A DNA stretch of 64,000 bases from Luscinia megarhynchos (taxonomy: Eukaryota > Chordata > Aves > Passeriformes > Turdidae), in NCBI GenBank assembly GCA_034336665.1, contig CM067584.1, positions 1-64,000 of the forward strand. Reading direction: 5' to 3'. The position numbers and the translations under genes are program-made. Of this stretch, positions 35,633 through 46,895 are shown piece by piece. Position 1 is the stretch's first letter. The number at the start of each line of letters is the position of its first letter. Below the pieces are notes generated by a model that did not search any database, was not told where the DNA came from, and saw only the letters and a list, made by a program, of their open reading frames with translations.

Positions 35633-35986
35633 GATGGTGATTGAACACACATTTCTGGCCACATCAACCCAACACAGGGCATCAGTGGGACTCCACTGCC
35701 ATTCGCTACTTTTAATGTTCACAACTGTCTAAACCAGTTTATTCTGCATGCCTGCTTTATCTTTCATTAAATATTCATTTATTCATATTAGACTCAGGAA
35801 CAACTCAGCATCATTTCAATCCTCCCCTACACAAGTGGGGGAAATGAAAGGAAAAGTGAGTTCATTTCCAGAAACTGATGACACAATCAGGAATCCAGGA
35901 GGTTTCTGGATGACCAAGACCGATTCCCTTGAGCCGGGGGCTGTGTCCTGGTGGTGTGGGGGATTTCAGGATTTGGATCTTGGAAT
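35633..35986. other. Spacer, copy 3
   Basis: By eye it is identical to 29971-30324. It ends in GAAT before the 5' LTR of provirus C. No gene is seen. Confidence 0.7.
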
Positions 35987-36593
35987 TGAAACACAAATCT
36001 TAGAAAATTAGGATTTTAGTTACCTTGCTGAAAACAACTAAAAGTTAGAAGGGAGTAGTTATCTGAAACTTCAATAATTGATTGTCTGTCATTTCATGTT
36101 TGCTCAGCTCTACTTACAATGGGAAAACATGAAATTAGCGAGCAGATCCAAAGGAACCGAGAAAATGGAACCAAAACCCCATTCTTTGGAAAACTGGACT
36201 ATCCCCTGAAATTATTTGTATTGTCAGTGAGAGAAAAGGTCAAGAGTTTAGGGTGAGGAAGACTCGCCTTACTTCCTCCTTTTAAGACCCCTCCCCACAA
36301 AAATGACCCCAGACTTAATTTAAGAAGTCAATCACGCATGCTTAGTAGCTAATTATCATAGGAAGCGGAGGATGGGAGGGGCTGTTATTATGAATATGTA
36401 TTTGGTGGAATCCCTTGCTAATAAATAGACTTTGTGATCACCTGTGATTCTGCAGTGTGTATTAGAGGATTACCTCACGCTGCTGCCCAGCACTGAATAA
36501 ACTTACACTTTCTAAGGTTAAACTGTTAGAGAATCTTTTGTCGGTCAAAGTTAAGTATCGGTATTAGACCTATACTCATATTTTGGTAATTCA
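35987..36593 (+). mobile_element. 5' LTR of ERV1 provirus C
   Basis: 607 bp, TGAAACACAAATC to GTAATTCA. The AATAAA signal lies near 36495. Identity to the solo LTR at 30325 falls abruptly near 36120-36130. Confidence 0.85.
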
Positions 36594-36595
36594 AT

Positions 36596-36613
36596 TGGCG
36601 ACTCTGGTGGGAC
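36596..36613 (+). promoter_or_regulatory. Primer-binding site, tRNA-Arg(UCU) match
   Basis: TGGCGACTCTGGTGGGA follows two bases after the LTR and equals, over 17 bases, the complement expected for the 3' end of vertebrate tRNA-Arg(UCU) including CCA. The tRNA end is from general knowledge, not from this sequence. Confidence 0.75.
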
Positions 36614-38947
36614 CTGTTCTCTCTGGCTGAGAGGCCAGAGGGGTTCGGGACCCTTCTAGGTCTCCCACCTGGGATTTTCCTAGGAAGAGGGCTCCTTTTC
36701 CTCACTGGCACCCAGGAGAACAGAACTAGAACTCTTTGAGATACGGATAAAAATGGTATGTTTAAAAGTTATAGATAGGTACCTGTAAGAGAGGCAAACT
36801 TGTAAGACGCTGCGAGATGTCGAGCGCACAGTGAAACAGCCTCAAGTGGATTTGCTTGTAAGTTTCCACGGAATTTGGTTTTGGTTTGCGTTCCAGATGT
36901 GGCTGGTGACAGCGGCAGGAACTGTTGCCCCATAGTGGGGGATATCAGCGGGCCAGTTGTGGCCGCCAGGAGCAGAGCTCACGCGGCAGTGGGCGAGAAG
37001 AGCTCGGGCAGCGGCAATAAAAGCATTGCCGGTATTGCTGTGGTAGAGGAGCAGTGGTGCCTCCAGTTTGATTTGTGGTTTAAAGACGCTGTGGTGGTAA
37101 TTTTCAGCTTGGGTCACCAAGCTTGCAGGCGTCGGTTTGTGGTGACTTGTTTAGTGGGCTTGATCACAGTTTGCATGTGCCAAATATATGTGTATTTGAG
37201 CATGCAGCTTGTTTTTGTGAGCTTTGTGTGCTTGAATTGTGGGTCTGTGGCGCGCCGTATGTGTTTTGGTTTGTGTGCTTTTGGGAGTGTGTTGGCAAAA
37301 GTTTGCATTTGGAAGTTGTAAAAAATTTTGAGGTTTACAACTGAGTAGTAAAAGGGATATTTACACCCAGGAGGGCAGAGGAATTTGGAGGGCTAGCGTT
37401 ACGCTTCAGTTGTCGAAAGCTAGGCTGTATGTGTGTATTTTAACTGTGTGTAAGCAGAAGAATTGTCGATTTGTGAAAAAAATAAAATATAGTTAGCTGT
37501 TCTTGGAGCTTTAAAATTGTTAGTGCGCAAGGTGGTGTTTTTACTAAGCATGGTTAGTTTCTAAGTGCAGAGGGGTGAGGCAGCGATGTGAGCCCAGAGC
37601 TGCTTTCTTCCCCCACCGCAGAGACATTGTGTTTTGGCCAAAGGTTGAGAGATTCTTGACATAGCTTTGTGAATTTTAACCCTAGGGATAACGAGAGAGG
37701 TTTGATACCTATGATTAGTAACTAAAGGGGGAGAGAATTTGTGGTTTTGTGAGTGAACAGTTTAAAAGTGTTTGGTTCTAATATGTGTGTCCCTTACAGT
37801 TATTTTAAGGGATTTAGTTATTTGGTTTTCAATGTTAAAGTTTTATAAGTGAATTGTTTAAGAGTGTGTTGGGGGTTGAGTGTTTTTCTATTACTGTGTC
37901 AATTTCAAGAATTTTTTCCCATTATCATGCCAATGGAACTGGCCTGGTCACACCCAGGACCTTTGACGTCTTTGGACTAAAAGGGGTAGGTGGGAGCTGG
38001 GCTGGTAGGGGGGCTCTCGTGCTTCCGGAGGAGACTTGTGTTTCCGGCGAGCTCGGAGGCGTACACCCCGTCTGCAGCCGCGCAGCCAAAGGCAGGAGAG
38101 CCAGACCCTCTGCGATCACCTGCCCTGCATCCGCCCTGCTACAGCCTCCTGCCTCTGCGGACACAGCTAATCACCCAGACACAACGGTGTGCGAGGAGCT
38201 GCCCACTCCAGCCCGTTCCCACCCGAGATCGGCGTGGCCGCTGCCGCCCCCTCCTGACTGTGCTCCTGCCTGCTCTCTGCGGCCACCGGGCTTTGTTTGT
38301 CTGCAGCACCGGGACCGAGGGCAGAGAGAGAGTGTGCCCACAGCTAAAGAAAGGACTGGGACCCAGTTACCTGTTCTATGTTGTTGGTAGTTTTTACAAC
38401 TGCGATTGTTTCTGTTTGTACTGTTAGATATATTAGTAAAGGAGCTGTTATTCCTACCCCGTTATCTCTGCCGCAGAGTCTTGGATTCAAACATTTATAA
38501 TACTTGGAGGGAATGGACTTAGGGTCTCTACTTCAAAGGAAAATTTCTGCCTTTGTTGGCAGACACCTGTCCTTCAAACCAGGACAGAGTGTTTGGTTGT
38601 GATATGTGTGGTTTTTTGAGTCATTTTAAGTGATTTAGTTCATTGGTTTTCACTGTAAACTCTTTATTATTTGGTTGCTTTTTCACTTTCCCTTTTCCTT
38701 TACTGATAAAATTATATGCCAAGAAATAGAAGGCTCGGGGAGGGGGATCCCAGGACAAAGGAACATCCCTACCACAGATGGTTATGACTGGAGCCTCTGA
38801 GTTTTGTTTCATTGTGTAGTTTGTCGAGAACTGTGGGTCAAACAAGTGTATAAGTGGAAGATCTTTGTACCAAGTTACTGCTAGGTGAAGCTCTGGGGCT
38901 GGGATAAGGTTAAAAGGTTTGGTTTAGAGAGAAAAATAATTTCCAGT
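36614..38947 (+). other. gag leader of provirus C, interrupted by a solo LTR
   Basis: It matches 12758-14260, with an inserted LTR at 37867-38586 and a roughly 90-bp local duplication just before it (37765-37865 compared with 38587-38660). The 148-codon frame (36875-37321) is kept as in copy B but has no ATG start. Confidence 0.7.
37867..38586 (+). mobile_element. Solo LTR inserted in the leader of provirus C
   Basis: 720 bp, TGTTGGGGGTTGAG to AAACCAGGACA, flanked by GAGTG on both sides (37862-37866 and 38587-38591). Provirus B reads uninterrupted through the same site (AAGAGTGTTTGG near 13898), confirming the insertion. Its 3' end resembles the ERVK-like LTRs, with TTGGCAGACACCTGTCC near the terminus. 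A CpG-rich U3-like part (38030-38330) holds an open frame with no protein resemblance that I can see. Confidence 0.9.
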
Positions 38948-40590
38948 ATGGGGGCAAATGTAAGCAAAGACGTTCCTAAAGGTAGTCCTTTGGGATGTGT
39001 TTTGGCATATTGGAAAGAGTTGGTGGATCATAGGGATACAGAAACTAAAAGAGAGCTTAAGTTGTGCACACAGTGGGGGCCACTTTATAAACTTGAGGGG
39101 GGAGCGAAGTGGCTCCCATCAGGGACGTTGGACTATAACACTTTGGTACAGCTTATGCTTTTCCTTAGACGTGAGCAGAAGTGGCATGAAGTTATTTATG
39201 CTGACATGTTTTTCACTGTTAGGAATCACCCTGAGTGGCAAAGGGCTTCTGGAATTAGACCACCCTCTGACCTTTAGTCTTGACTCTCGAGAAAGATAAT
39301 AAAGCTATTAAGGAAAAACCCAGGAGGTGTTGCAGCACATGCTCAATAAATCAAAGGTGTACACATCCTGATAACGTATATTGTATGGAGACTCAGGAAG
39401 AGGAGACAGCGGAATTGCTCAGACCACCCTCTAAAAGGGAAGAGAGAGGGTGGTAGGTGATGTAGATTTGGAATTGCCATCAACTTCAGGTTTTAACCCT
39501 GCTTCATCCCCTGCTGCATCGTCACTTGAGACAACAATAATTAATATGGGAGTCTTCCCCCCCACTCCCAAGCCGCAGGAGCCAACCCAACTGCATCCAC
39601 CCTTACCTCCCAGTGATAGTGAGGAGGAAGAATGCTCCCCACAAGGCCCTAGAGCATCAAGGACCCGAAGAAAAATGAGAGAGGCCATACAAGCCCCTTT
39701 AAGGGAAACAGTCACATCTGAGAAGGAGACAGTGTTAGTCAGAGTCCCCTTTACTGCCTAGGATTTAGATTCCTTGGAAAAGATTGCTAAAAATTATCAG
39801 GTTAATCCACTAAGTGTACCAAAAAGGATGAAATTTATGGTTAAACAACATAGGCCTAATTGGATTGACATTCAGATACTACTTGATTCCTTAACAGAAT
39901 CAGAGAAGCAGATGGTTTTAAAGGTGGCTAAAGATCTGACTGAGGATGATTGTAGAATAACACAGGATGATGTTAAGGATGTATTTCCCCTTCAGGACCC
40001 AGTTGGAATGCTAAAAGGCCAGAGGAAAGAGCACAGCTAACAAAATATCAGGAATTAATATTAAAAGGACTGGAAGGAGCAATTCCTAGGACTATAAAAT
40101 GGTCAACCTTTATGTCATTAAACAGAATACCTCTCAAACTCCTCTGAATTTCTAGACCAATTGCGAGAGGCAATGCGTCGGCACACCACCCTGGATCCTG
40201 AATCTGATGAGGATGTACAACAATTGGTAAACTTGTTTTTAGGGCAATCGAAAGGAGACATCAGGAGAAAGCTCCAGAAGATGCGGGGTCCAGCAAGTTG
40301 GAATTTGGAGACTTTGCTAGATGAGGCATGGAGAGTTTTCAGCAATCGGGAAGAGGGGTGTAAACCAGGGACAAAGAAACTAGCAGCAATAATATAAGAA
40401 ATTGCAAAAGGGAAACGTGAGCATGGTCCCCCAAAACAAAGACCACCCCGACTGGAAAGAAAGCAATGTGCATTTTGCAAGAAATTTGGACACTGGAAAA
40501 AACAGGGTCCAGAATTAAGAATGGGTGATGAACAGAGAAAAAGTGACCGAAAAGGAGAGGGGGTGGTGGGCCCACGTAAAGAAGACTGAA
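38948..40590 (+). pseudogene. gag: ERV1 gag pseudogene (provirus C)
   Basis: The ATG at 38948 gives Met-Gly-Ala at the start, a myristoylation-type matrix. The first frame is open to 39277, then lost. The Pro-rich linker (39450-39761) and capsid pieces (39774-40040 and 40161-40397) follow, with a major-homology-like region near 40130-40190 and a TAA at 40395. In the zinc knuckle the first Cys codons are intact (40467 and 40476) but the last has become Gly (GGT at 40506-40508). Copy B has the opposite defect. Not functional. Confidence 0.8.
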
Positions 40591-40599
40591 GGGGACTGG

Positions 40600-40905
40600 A
40601 GGGCCCTACCCTAGAGGACCCTCTGGTTATCATCAAACTGGACAACAATGAAAAAGATGTGTAATTTTTAGTCGACACAGGGGCAACATATTCAGTGTTC
40701 AACAAGGCCGGGATACCTATAACAAATGATTATGTTGCAGTAAAGGGAGCAACTGGCCAATCTGAAAAAGCATATTTTTGCAAACCATTAAAGTATAAAT
40801 GGGGAAAACACTGGGGGATTCACCAATTTTTCCATGTGCCTAAGGCTCCATCTGCACTTTTGGGCAGGGATCTGCTAGAGCAGCTGGAAGCAAAAATAAT
40901 ATTTT
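40600..40905 (+). pseudogene. pro: ERV1 protease remnant (provirus C)
   Basis: The aspartic protease active site D-T-G-A is kept at 40674-40685, followed by a flap-like glycine-rich region and a Leu-Leu-Gly-Arg-Asp type motif (about 40855-40875). A TAA at 40662-40664 lies four codons before the catalytic Asp and blocks read-through from gag. The length of about 90 residues fits a retroviral protease. Copy B lacks the region altogether. Confidence 0.75.
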
Positions 40906-43900
40906 AAAATGGGGAGATTTGTTTGGAGGTAAAAGACCAACGATATGTAAAATTGTTAAGCTTAATGCTAAAAACCAAAATATCCAGGTTGAAAAGGAAG
41001 AAATTATTAAGAAAATAAAGGATCAGGTATTCCCTGGAGTGTGGGCCTCTAATATACCAGGCAGAGCAAAAAATGCTCTACCAGTACAAATCTGGCTTAA
41101 GGAAGGAGAATAATCGGTAAGGGTGAAACAATATCCCTTGAAAAGGGAAAACAGAGAAGGAATTAACCCAATCATAGAAATTTTTTTGCAAATAAGATTA
41201 TTAAAGGAGTGTCAATCTGATTTAAATACTCCTATTTTGGCCCTGAAAAAGCCTGATGGATCATAGAGGTTAGTACAAGATTTAAAAGCTATTAATAAGA
41301 TAACTGAAGATTTATACCCAGTGGTTGCTAACCCCTTCACCTTGCTAACTCTTTTAACACCTGAAGTAACCTGGCTTACTGTTTCAGATTTGAAGGATGC
41401 TTTCTTTTGCCTTCCTTTCCATGAAGCTAGCCAGAAAATTTCTGCATTAAAATGGACGAATCCCAAAACTGGACGTAAAACTCAGCTCACATGGTGTGTA
41501 CTGCCCCAGGGGTTCAAGAACTGCCTTACTATATTTGGAGAACAGCTTGCAAAGGATTTGAAGTCTTGGGAACCCCTACCAGGAGAAGGACAGCTGCTTC
41601 AGTATGTGGGTGACTCCTTAGTAGCCACCCGGAACCAAGAGGCATGCGTGGATTGGACGGTAAGCCTCCTAAACTTTTTGGGCCTGCAGGGGTATTGGGT
41701 CTCCCAAAAGAAAGCCCAGATGGTGAAAAAAACAGGGATTTACCTGGGCTATGAAGTAAGTGCTGGACAAAGGACCTTAGGGCAAGACTGTAAGGAAGCA
41801 ATATGCCAAACCCCAAAACCCCAGACAGTGAAAAAACTGAGAACCCTTATAGGCATGACGGGGTGGTGCAGACTGTGGATTTATAACTATGGATTGTTTG
41901 TTAAACCCCTGTATGACTTAATCACGGAAGGGAGCAGGAATCTTCAGTGGACAACAAAAGCAATACGAGCCTTCAACCAGCTAAAGAAAGCTCTTATGTC
42001 AGTTCCAGCCCTGGGACTGCCAAATGTGAGTAAACCATTCTTTCTGTTTTCTCACAAAAACAAGGGATTGCTGTGGGAGTAGTAGCACAGGACCTGGGGC
42101 CGTACCGGAGGGCAGTCGCCAGCCTCTCCAAACAGCTGGACATGGCAGCCAAGGGGTGGCCAGGGTGCCTCAGAGCTGTTGCAGCAGCAGCAGTGAACAT
42201 CCAAGAGTCATGCAAATTCACCCGAGGCCAGAAGATGAGCGTGCTAGTATTCCACACAGTGTCTGCAGTCCTGGTGGCGAAAGGGGGACATTGGCTTTCC
42301 CCACAAAGATTTCTAAAGTACCAGGCCATACTGGCAAAACAAGATGATGTTGAAATTGTGCTAACTAACATTGTGAACCCAGCTTTTTTCCTCAGCGGGA
42401 GTATGGAAGAACCAGCGATCCATGACTGCCTGGGGACCATTGAAGCCACCTACTCCAGTCGCCTGATGTGAAGGACACCCTTCTCGAGGACGCTGAGAGC
42501 TGGTTCACTGATGGGAGCAGCTATATCATCAGTGGCAAAAGACATGCTGGGTATGCAGTTACCACAAGCAGAGAGCTAATAGAATCTGGACCATTGCCAA
42601 CAAATACCTCTGCACAAAAAGCTGCAATAATCGCCTTAACCCAGGCCTAAGAGCTGGGAATAGGAACGAAATCAACATTTATACAGACTCAAGTTATGCA
42701 TTTGGAGTGGTTCATGCACACAGAGCTATTTGGAAAGAAAGAGAACTGCTGAACTCACAAGGAAAAAATATTAGACACGCACAAGAAATACTAAAACTAT
42801 TAGATGCAGTTCAGTTACCTGAAAAGGTAATTATTAAGCACATCAGGGCACACCAAAAAGTGAGCTCAGAATTGGAAGAAGGAAATATGCTGGTGGCCAG
42901 AGAGGCTAAAGACACAGCATTAATTCCAGATGGAAAGATCCCTACTGTAGGTAAGCCAGTATATAACAAAAAAGATAAAAAATTTTAAGGAAGAAGAAGT
43001 AACTTATAACCAGGAAGGATGGGCTGTAACCAAAGAAGGAAAAGTTGTAGCACCTTCTTACTTGTTGTGGTCACAAGTGCTAAAAGGACATGAGAAAACA
43101 CATTGGGGAATGGATGCCCTGTACAATTATTTAAAGGATAGAATTTTGGCTAGAAAATTACAAGGCACAGTTACACAAGTAACTCGTCAGTGTGGTCTTT
43201 GCCTCCGTACTAATCCTAAAAACTTTCCAAAGCCTAAAGTTGCACAAATTGGGAAGGGCTGTGGACCTTGGCAGCAATGGAAAATTGATTTTATGGAAAG
43301 GCGGGTATTGTTACCTTTTCAGGATGGCCAGAAGCCTTCCCTACCCGGACAGCTAAGGCACGAGAGGTGACCAAGGCATTGTTACAAGAAATAATACCAG
43401 TTTTTGGAGTCCCAGCCGCTATATCTTCTGATAGACAGCCACATTTTATCTCAAAAATTGTACAGCAAATCAGTCACCACCCCGGGATACCTTGGGAATT
43501 GCATACTCCATATCACCCTCAATCCAGTGGCCAAGTAGAGAAAATGAATCATATGATCAAACACCAAATTGTTAGGCTGGGGCAAGAGGCAAATTTACCT
43601 TGGCTCCAGGTTCTTCCACTGGCATTAGTACGGATTAGAACAAAACCAAGAACAAAAAGGAAATTAAGCCCTTTTGAAATATTGTGTGGGAGACCATATG
43701 CAGTCCAAGAAGGAATAACACCCATTCAAGTAGAGGAAGAAACTCTACACAAATACATGGCGGCCCTGAGTAAACAACTTAGAGAAATTGGGAAATATGT
43801 GGCTGGGGCCCAAAGCAGAGAATTAGATGGGCCAGTACATGGTGTGCAACCTGGGGATTATGTATATGTTAAGTCTTTTGCAGAGAAGACTTTGGAGCTA

Positions 43901-44071
43901 CTGTGGGAAGGACCCTTCCAGGTACTCCTCAGCAGCTTCACAGCAGCCAAGATCAAAGAACAGAAGGTGTGGATCCATCACTCTCGAGTGAAGAAGGCTC
44001 CTGAAGAAATTTGGAAAATTGCACCAGGCGACGGAGACCTGAAGCTGAAATTCACCAAGAACAGCGAGTAA
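40906..44071 (+). pseudogene. pol: ERV1 RT-RNase H-integrase pseudogene (provirus C)
   Basis: RT is open mainly from 41321 to 42082, with stops upstream near 41111 and 41264. Its active site reads Y-V-G-D (41603-41614), the same change as in copy B. RNase H begins with a D-G-S motif near 42510 and has a stop at 42648 shared with copy B. Integrase has the His-His-Cys-Cys region (about 43090-43205), three acidic positions (near 43275, 43430 and 43535), an SPFEIL plus GRPY motif (about 43665-43695) and a complete C-terminal domain ending at TAA 44069, with a frame change near 43367. The integrase is the best-kept part; pol as a whole is broken. Confidence 0.85.
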
Positions 44072-44087
44072 TGGACTTAAAGCTATC

Positions 44088-46035
44088 ATGGACATAATGC
44101 AAATAGTTGTGACCCTTGTGGTCATTGCCACGACTACAATAAGAGTCAAAGCAATACCACATCGGTACAATGTGACAGGGATTTATCGATGCCAATGGAA
44201 AGATTACAGTCCCTACTCTCCTAGGGCTTTAAGCCAAATGTTAAGGGTCACGAATGCAAATATGTGGGAAGGGAGGAATGTCTGGGGATGTGAATAGGCA
44301 TTCGTACAAGATGGGTTCCATGAGGCTTACCATCCACCCAAGGAACTCATCCAAGTTGGTCCTGGATGCTGTGACAAATTTTTGACAACGTGTCCTGAAT
44401 TTAAACTTAAAATTGAAGGATGCACAGCAAAAGAGTTTGATCTTGATTTTAACGTTACTCAATATTGCATCGAGTTTCACAAAATCAAAGCCAAATCAAC
44501 CCCACCAGTGTCAGAGAGGGCTGTAACAATCCAGACTCCAATAATCTCCGAGAAAAAAGAACAACCTATAAATCCCACAATTACTAAAATTGGACCGTAT
44601 GCTATCAAGAAAACGGGAATTCAGAGACTGCTAACTAACCCAGAATGGTCTCTGAAGCGAGTAGAAATGGAAATGCAGGTAAATGCCTCTGCCATTCGGC
44701 CAGAATGTGCCCCATTTCTAAAAACTCCTTTTGCGGAATGAACTACTTGCCTTCAAAACTGTATGCCCTCTAGTTTTAAGAAAAAGAGAGACCTCACTGG
44801 ACAATTAGGAACAGGATTGGGAGTTTTAAACACAATGGACTCAGGGGTGTTAATGAAGAAATTGACTGTGATGGCAAGTGATTTATTAAATTACAGCGGC
44901 CTTTACAATGTTCTTTATTAGCACTACGTAACAATCATTGGAAACTAACCAAAATATTACCAAAATGGGAAAACATAGAAGAGCAAGACCATGAGGTAAT
45001 AATTAAAGCCCTAGCCACAGCTAGTGCAGACATTTCTCTGGCTCTTGGATGAACTCAAGTACAAATGAAGACGCCGTCAGTGGCTGCCGCAGTGACTAGG
45101 GAAGGTGAGGTAGGGATATTCCCTGCGAAATTTGCAAAATTGTTTGGGATAATACCTCTGAAATGGAAAGAGAGCTTCAATCTTGGTGAGTTTTAGTTCA
45201 TTTTACCTATGACCCTGAGACAAACACAGTGACAGCTTTTGTTTTAACTATACATAATGCATCCGTGAGCTTAATACACCCAATAGTTGCTGTAGGCTAA
45301 ATCATGAAGGGACTGTACTGTACCTTTCTGAACATAGAATGTGGGCACGAGAAGTTGAAGGAAAATGGCAGACCATTAACCCTGTTGTGTGAGAAAACAA
45401 TTGGGATATATATGTGAGGGAACTTTAGAAGATGACAAAGATACTTGCCTGGATACGGACCAAAGCATTTGCCACTTTGAAATGCATCTAAACAACCAAA
45501 CAACATCACTTGTGCATATAGGGCAAGGTTGTGTCTGTCTCCGAACAGCATGTCCCATCATAATAATAGAGAATCAAATCATGGATGAGACTCTGTTCAA
45601 TTTATGTTTTTGCAATTTTGCCAAAATCAAAGGATGCGACTTCTCCTATCAGGCACTTGTAATATCACATCAGTACATAAAGGCAAACCTGGTTACTGTG
45701 CAAGAAATACTGCCTGCACCTATAGGAATGAATTTAACCCTAGTTGCTCACCTACTGAAACATCAGGAATTAAGGAAAATTTTGAAAGAGATTCAAGATG
45801 CAGGGAAAAGACTTTGATAATGTTACACCATGATGCGCAGACCATAAAAGGGGTTTTAAAAAGATTTAAAGAATATCTGTCTCATCATTGGTGGGATGTG
45901 CTGTTTGGATGGTGACCAACAGCAACCGGTTTGCTTAATGCCTTGATTCACCCAATCACTGTGCTGCTTATTTTAGTCAGTATACGTTTGATTTTGTCTA
46001 TTGCTGTACGTGTTTGGAATTGGAGAATATTATGA
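44088..46035 (+). pseudogene. env: ERV1 env pseudogene (provirus C)
   Basis: The ATG at 44088, 16 bases after pol, starts a hydrophobic signal-like segment and a Cys-containing surface domain that stops at 44295. Further pieces follow (44382-44741, then broken sequence). A basic Lys-Lys-Lys-Arg cleavage-like site lies at 44778-44789, followed by a Gly/Leu-rich stretch that could be a fusion peptide. The rest is read in fragments to 46035, with glycosylation sequons, many Cys and a final membrane span (about 45950-46020). About 415 codons lie between the cleavage site and the end, twice the usual gammaretroviral TM length. Stops and frameshifts abolish function. Confidence 0.7.
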
Positions 46036-46175
46036 CAAGTAGCAGACTTAGCATCACTATCAAAGGCATATGGCTTCGTCTTAAGAGATCGGTCGCCATG
46101 CGTCTTGGATAGATGAAGAGAAATCGCCCCATATTGAGTAAAAGAATTTACTCATTTCAAAGGACAAGTGGGTAA
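46036..46175 (+). other. Post-env region and polypurine tract of provirus C
   Basis: Short untranslated stretch ending in a weak purine tract (AAAGGACAAGTGGGTAA) right before the LTR. Confidence 0.65.
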
Positions 46176-46785
46176 TGAAACACTAATCTTAGAAAATTAG
46201 GATTTTAGTTACCTTGCTGAAAACAATTAAAAGTTAGAAGGGAGCAGTTATCTGAAACTTCAATAATTGATTGTCTGTCATTTCATGTTTGCACAGCTGT
46301 ACTTACAATGGGAAAAGACTAAACTAGTGAGCAGATCCAAAGGAACGTAGAAAATGCAACCAGAAACCCATTCTTTGGAAAACTGGACTATCCCCAGAAA
46401 CCATTTGTATTGTCAGTGATAGAAAAGGTCAAGAGTTTAGGGTGAGGAAGACTCACCTTACTTCCTCCTTTTAAGACCCCTCCCCACAAAAACAACCCCA
46501 GACTTAATTTAAGAAGTTAATCACGCATGCTTAATAGGTAATTAACATTAAAAAGCGGGGAAAGGGAGATGGGCTGTTATTATGAATATGTATTTGTTTG
46601 CATCCTTTGCTAATAAATAGTCTTTGTGATCACCTGTGATTTTGCAGTGCATATTAGAGGATTACCTCACGCTACTGCCCAGCGCTGCATAAACATACAC
46701 TTTCTAAGGTTAAACTGTTAGAGAGTGTTTTGTCCGTCATTGCTGTGTATCAGTATTAGACCACTACTTATATTTTGGTAAATCA
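46176..46785 (+). mobile_element. 3' LTR of ERV1 provirus C
   Basis: 610 bp, TGAAACACTAATC to GTAAATCA, followed by AAAT and a CR1 end. Its last bases match the solo LTR at 30325 and the first four bases of the window. Confidence 0.85.
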
Positions 46786-46895
46786 AAATGGTTTAGGTTG
46801 GAAGGGACCTCAAAGCCCACCCAGTGCCACCCCTGCCGTGGCAGGGACACCACCCACTGTCCCAGGCTGTTCCCAGCCTCGTCGGGCCATGTCCA
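46786..46895 (-). mobile_element. CR1 LINE 3' end (copy 3)
   Basis: Almost identical to bases 5-115, including the GAAGGGACCTCAAAG word. It again directly follows an ERV1 LTR. Confidence 0.75.

Larger units (their letters stand above)
35987..46785 (+). mobile_element. ERV1 provirus C (class I, both LTRs, most complete copy)
   Basis: The layout is 5' LTR, tRNA-Arg primer site, long leader carrying an inserted solo LTR, gag, protease, RT-RNase H-integrase, env, 3' LTR. The flanks are GAAT on the left and AAAT on the right, that is, a 4-bp target duplication with one change. All genes have stops or shifts. The first 130 bp of the 5' LTR match the solo LTR at 30325 better than the provirus's own 3' LTR. 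Confidence 0.9.

Noticed and set aside
37854..38390. 178-codon frame in the leader of provirus C
   Set aside because: It lies inside the inserted solo LTR (37867-38586), has no homologue in copy B and is mostly Pro/Ser/Arg-rich CpG sequence.
43367..44071. Integrase of provirus C as a functional gene
   Set aside because: The frame starts after a frameshift that removes the first catalytic acidic residue and the zinc domain, and upstream pol is broken.
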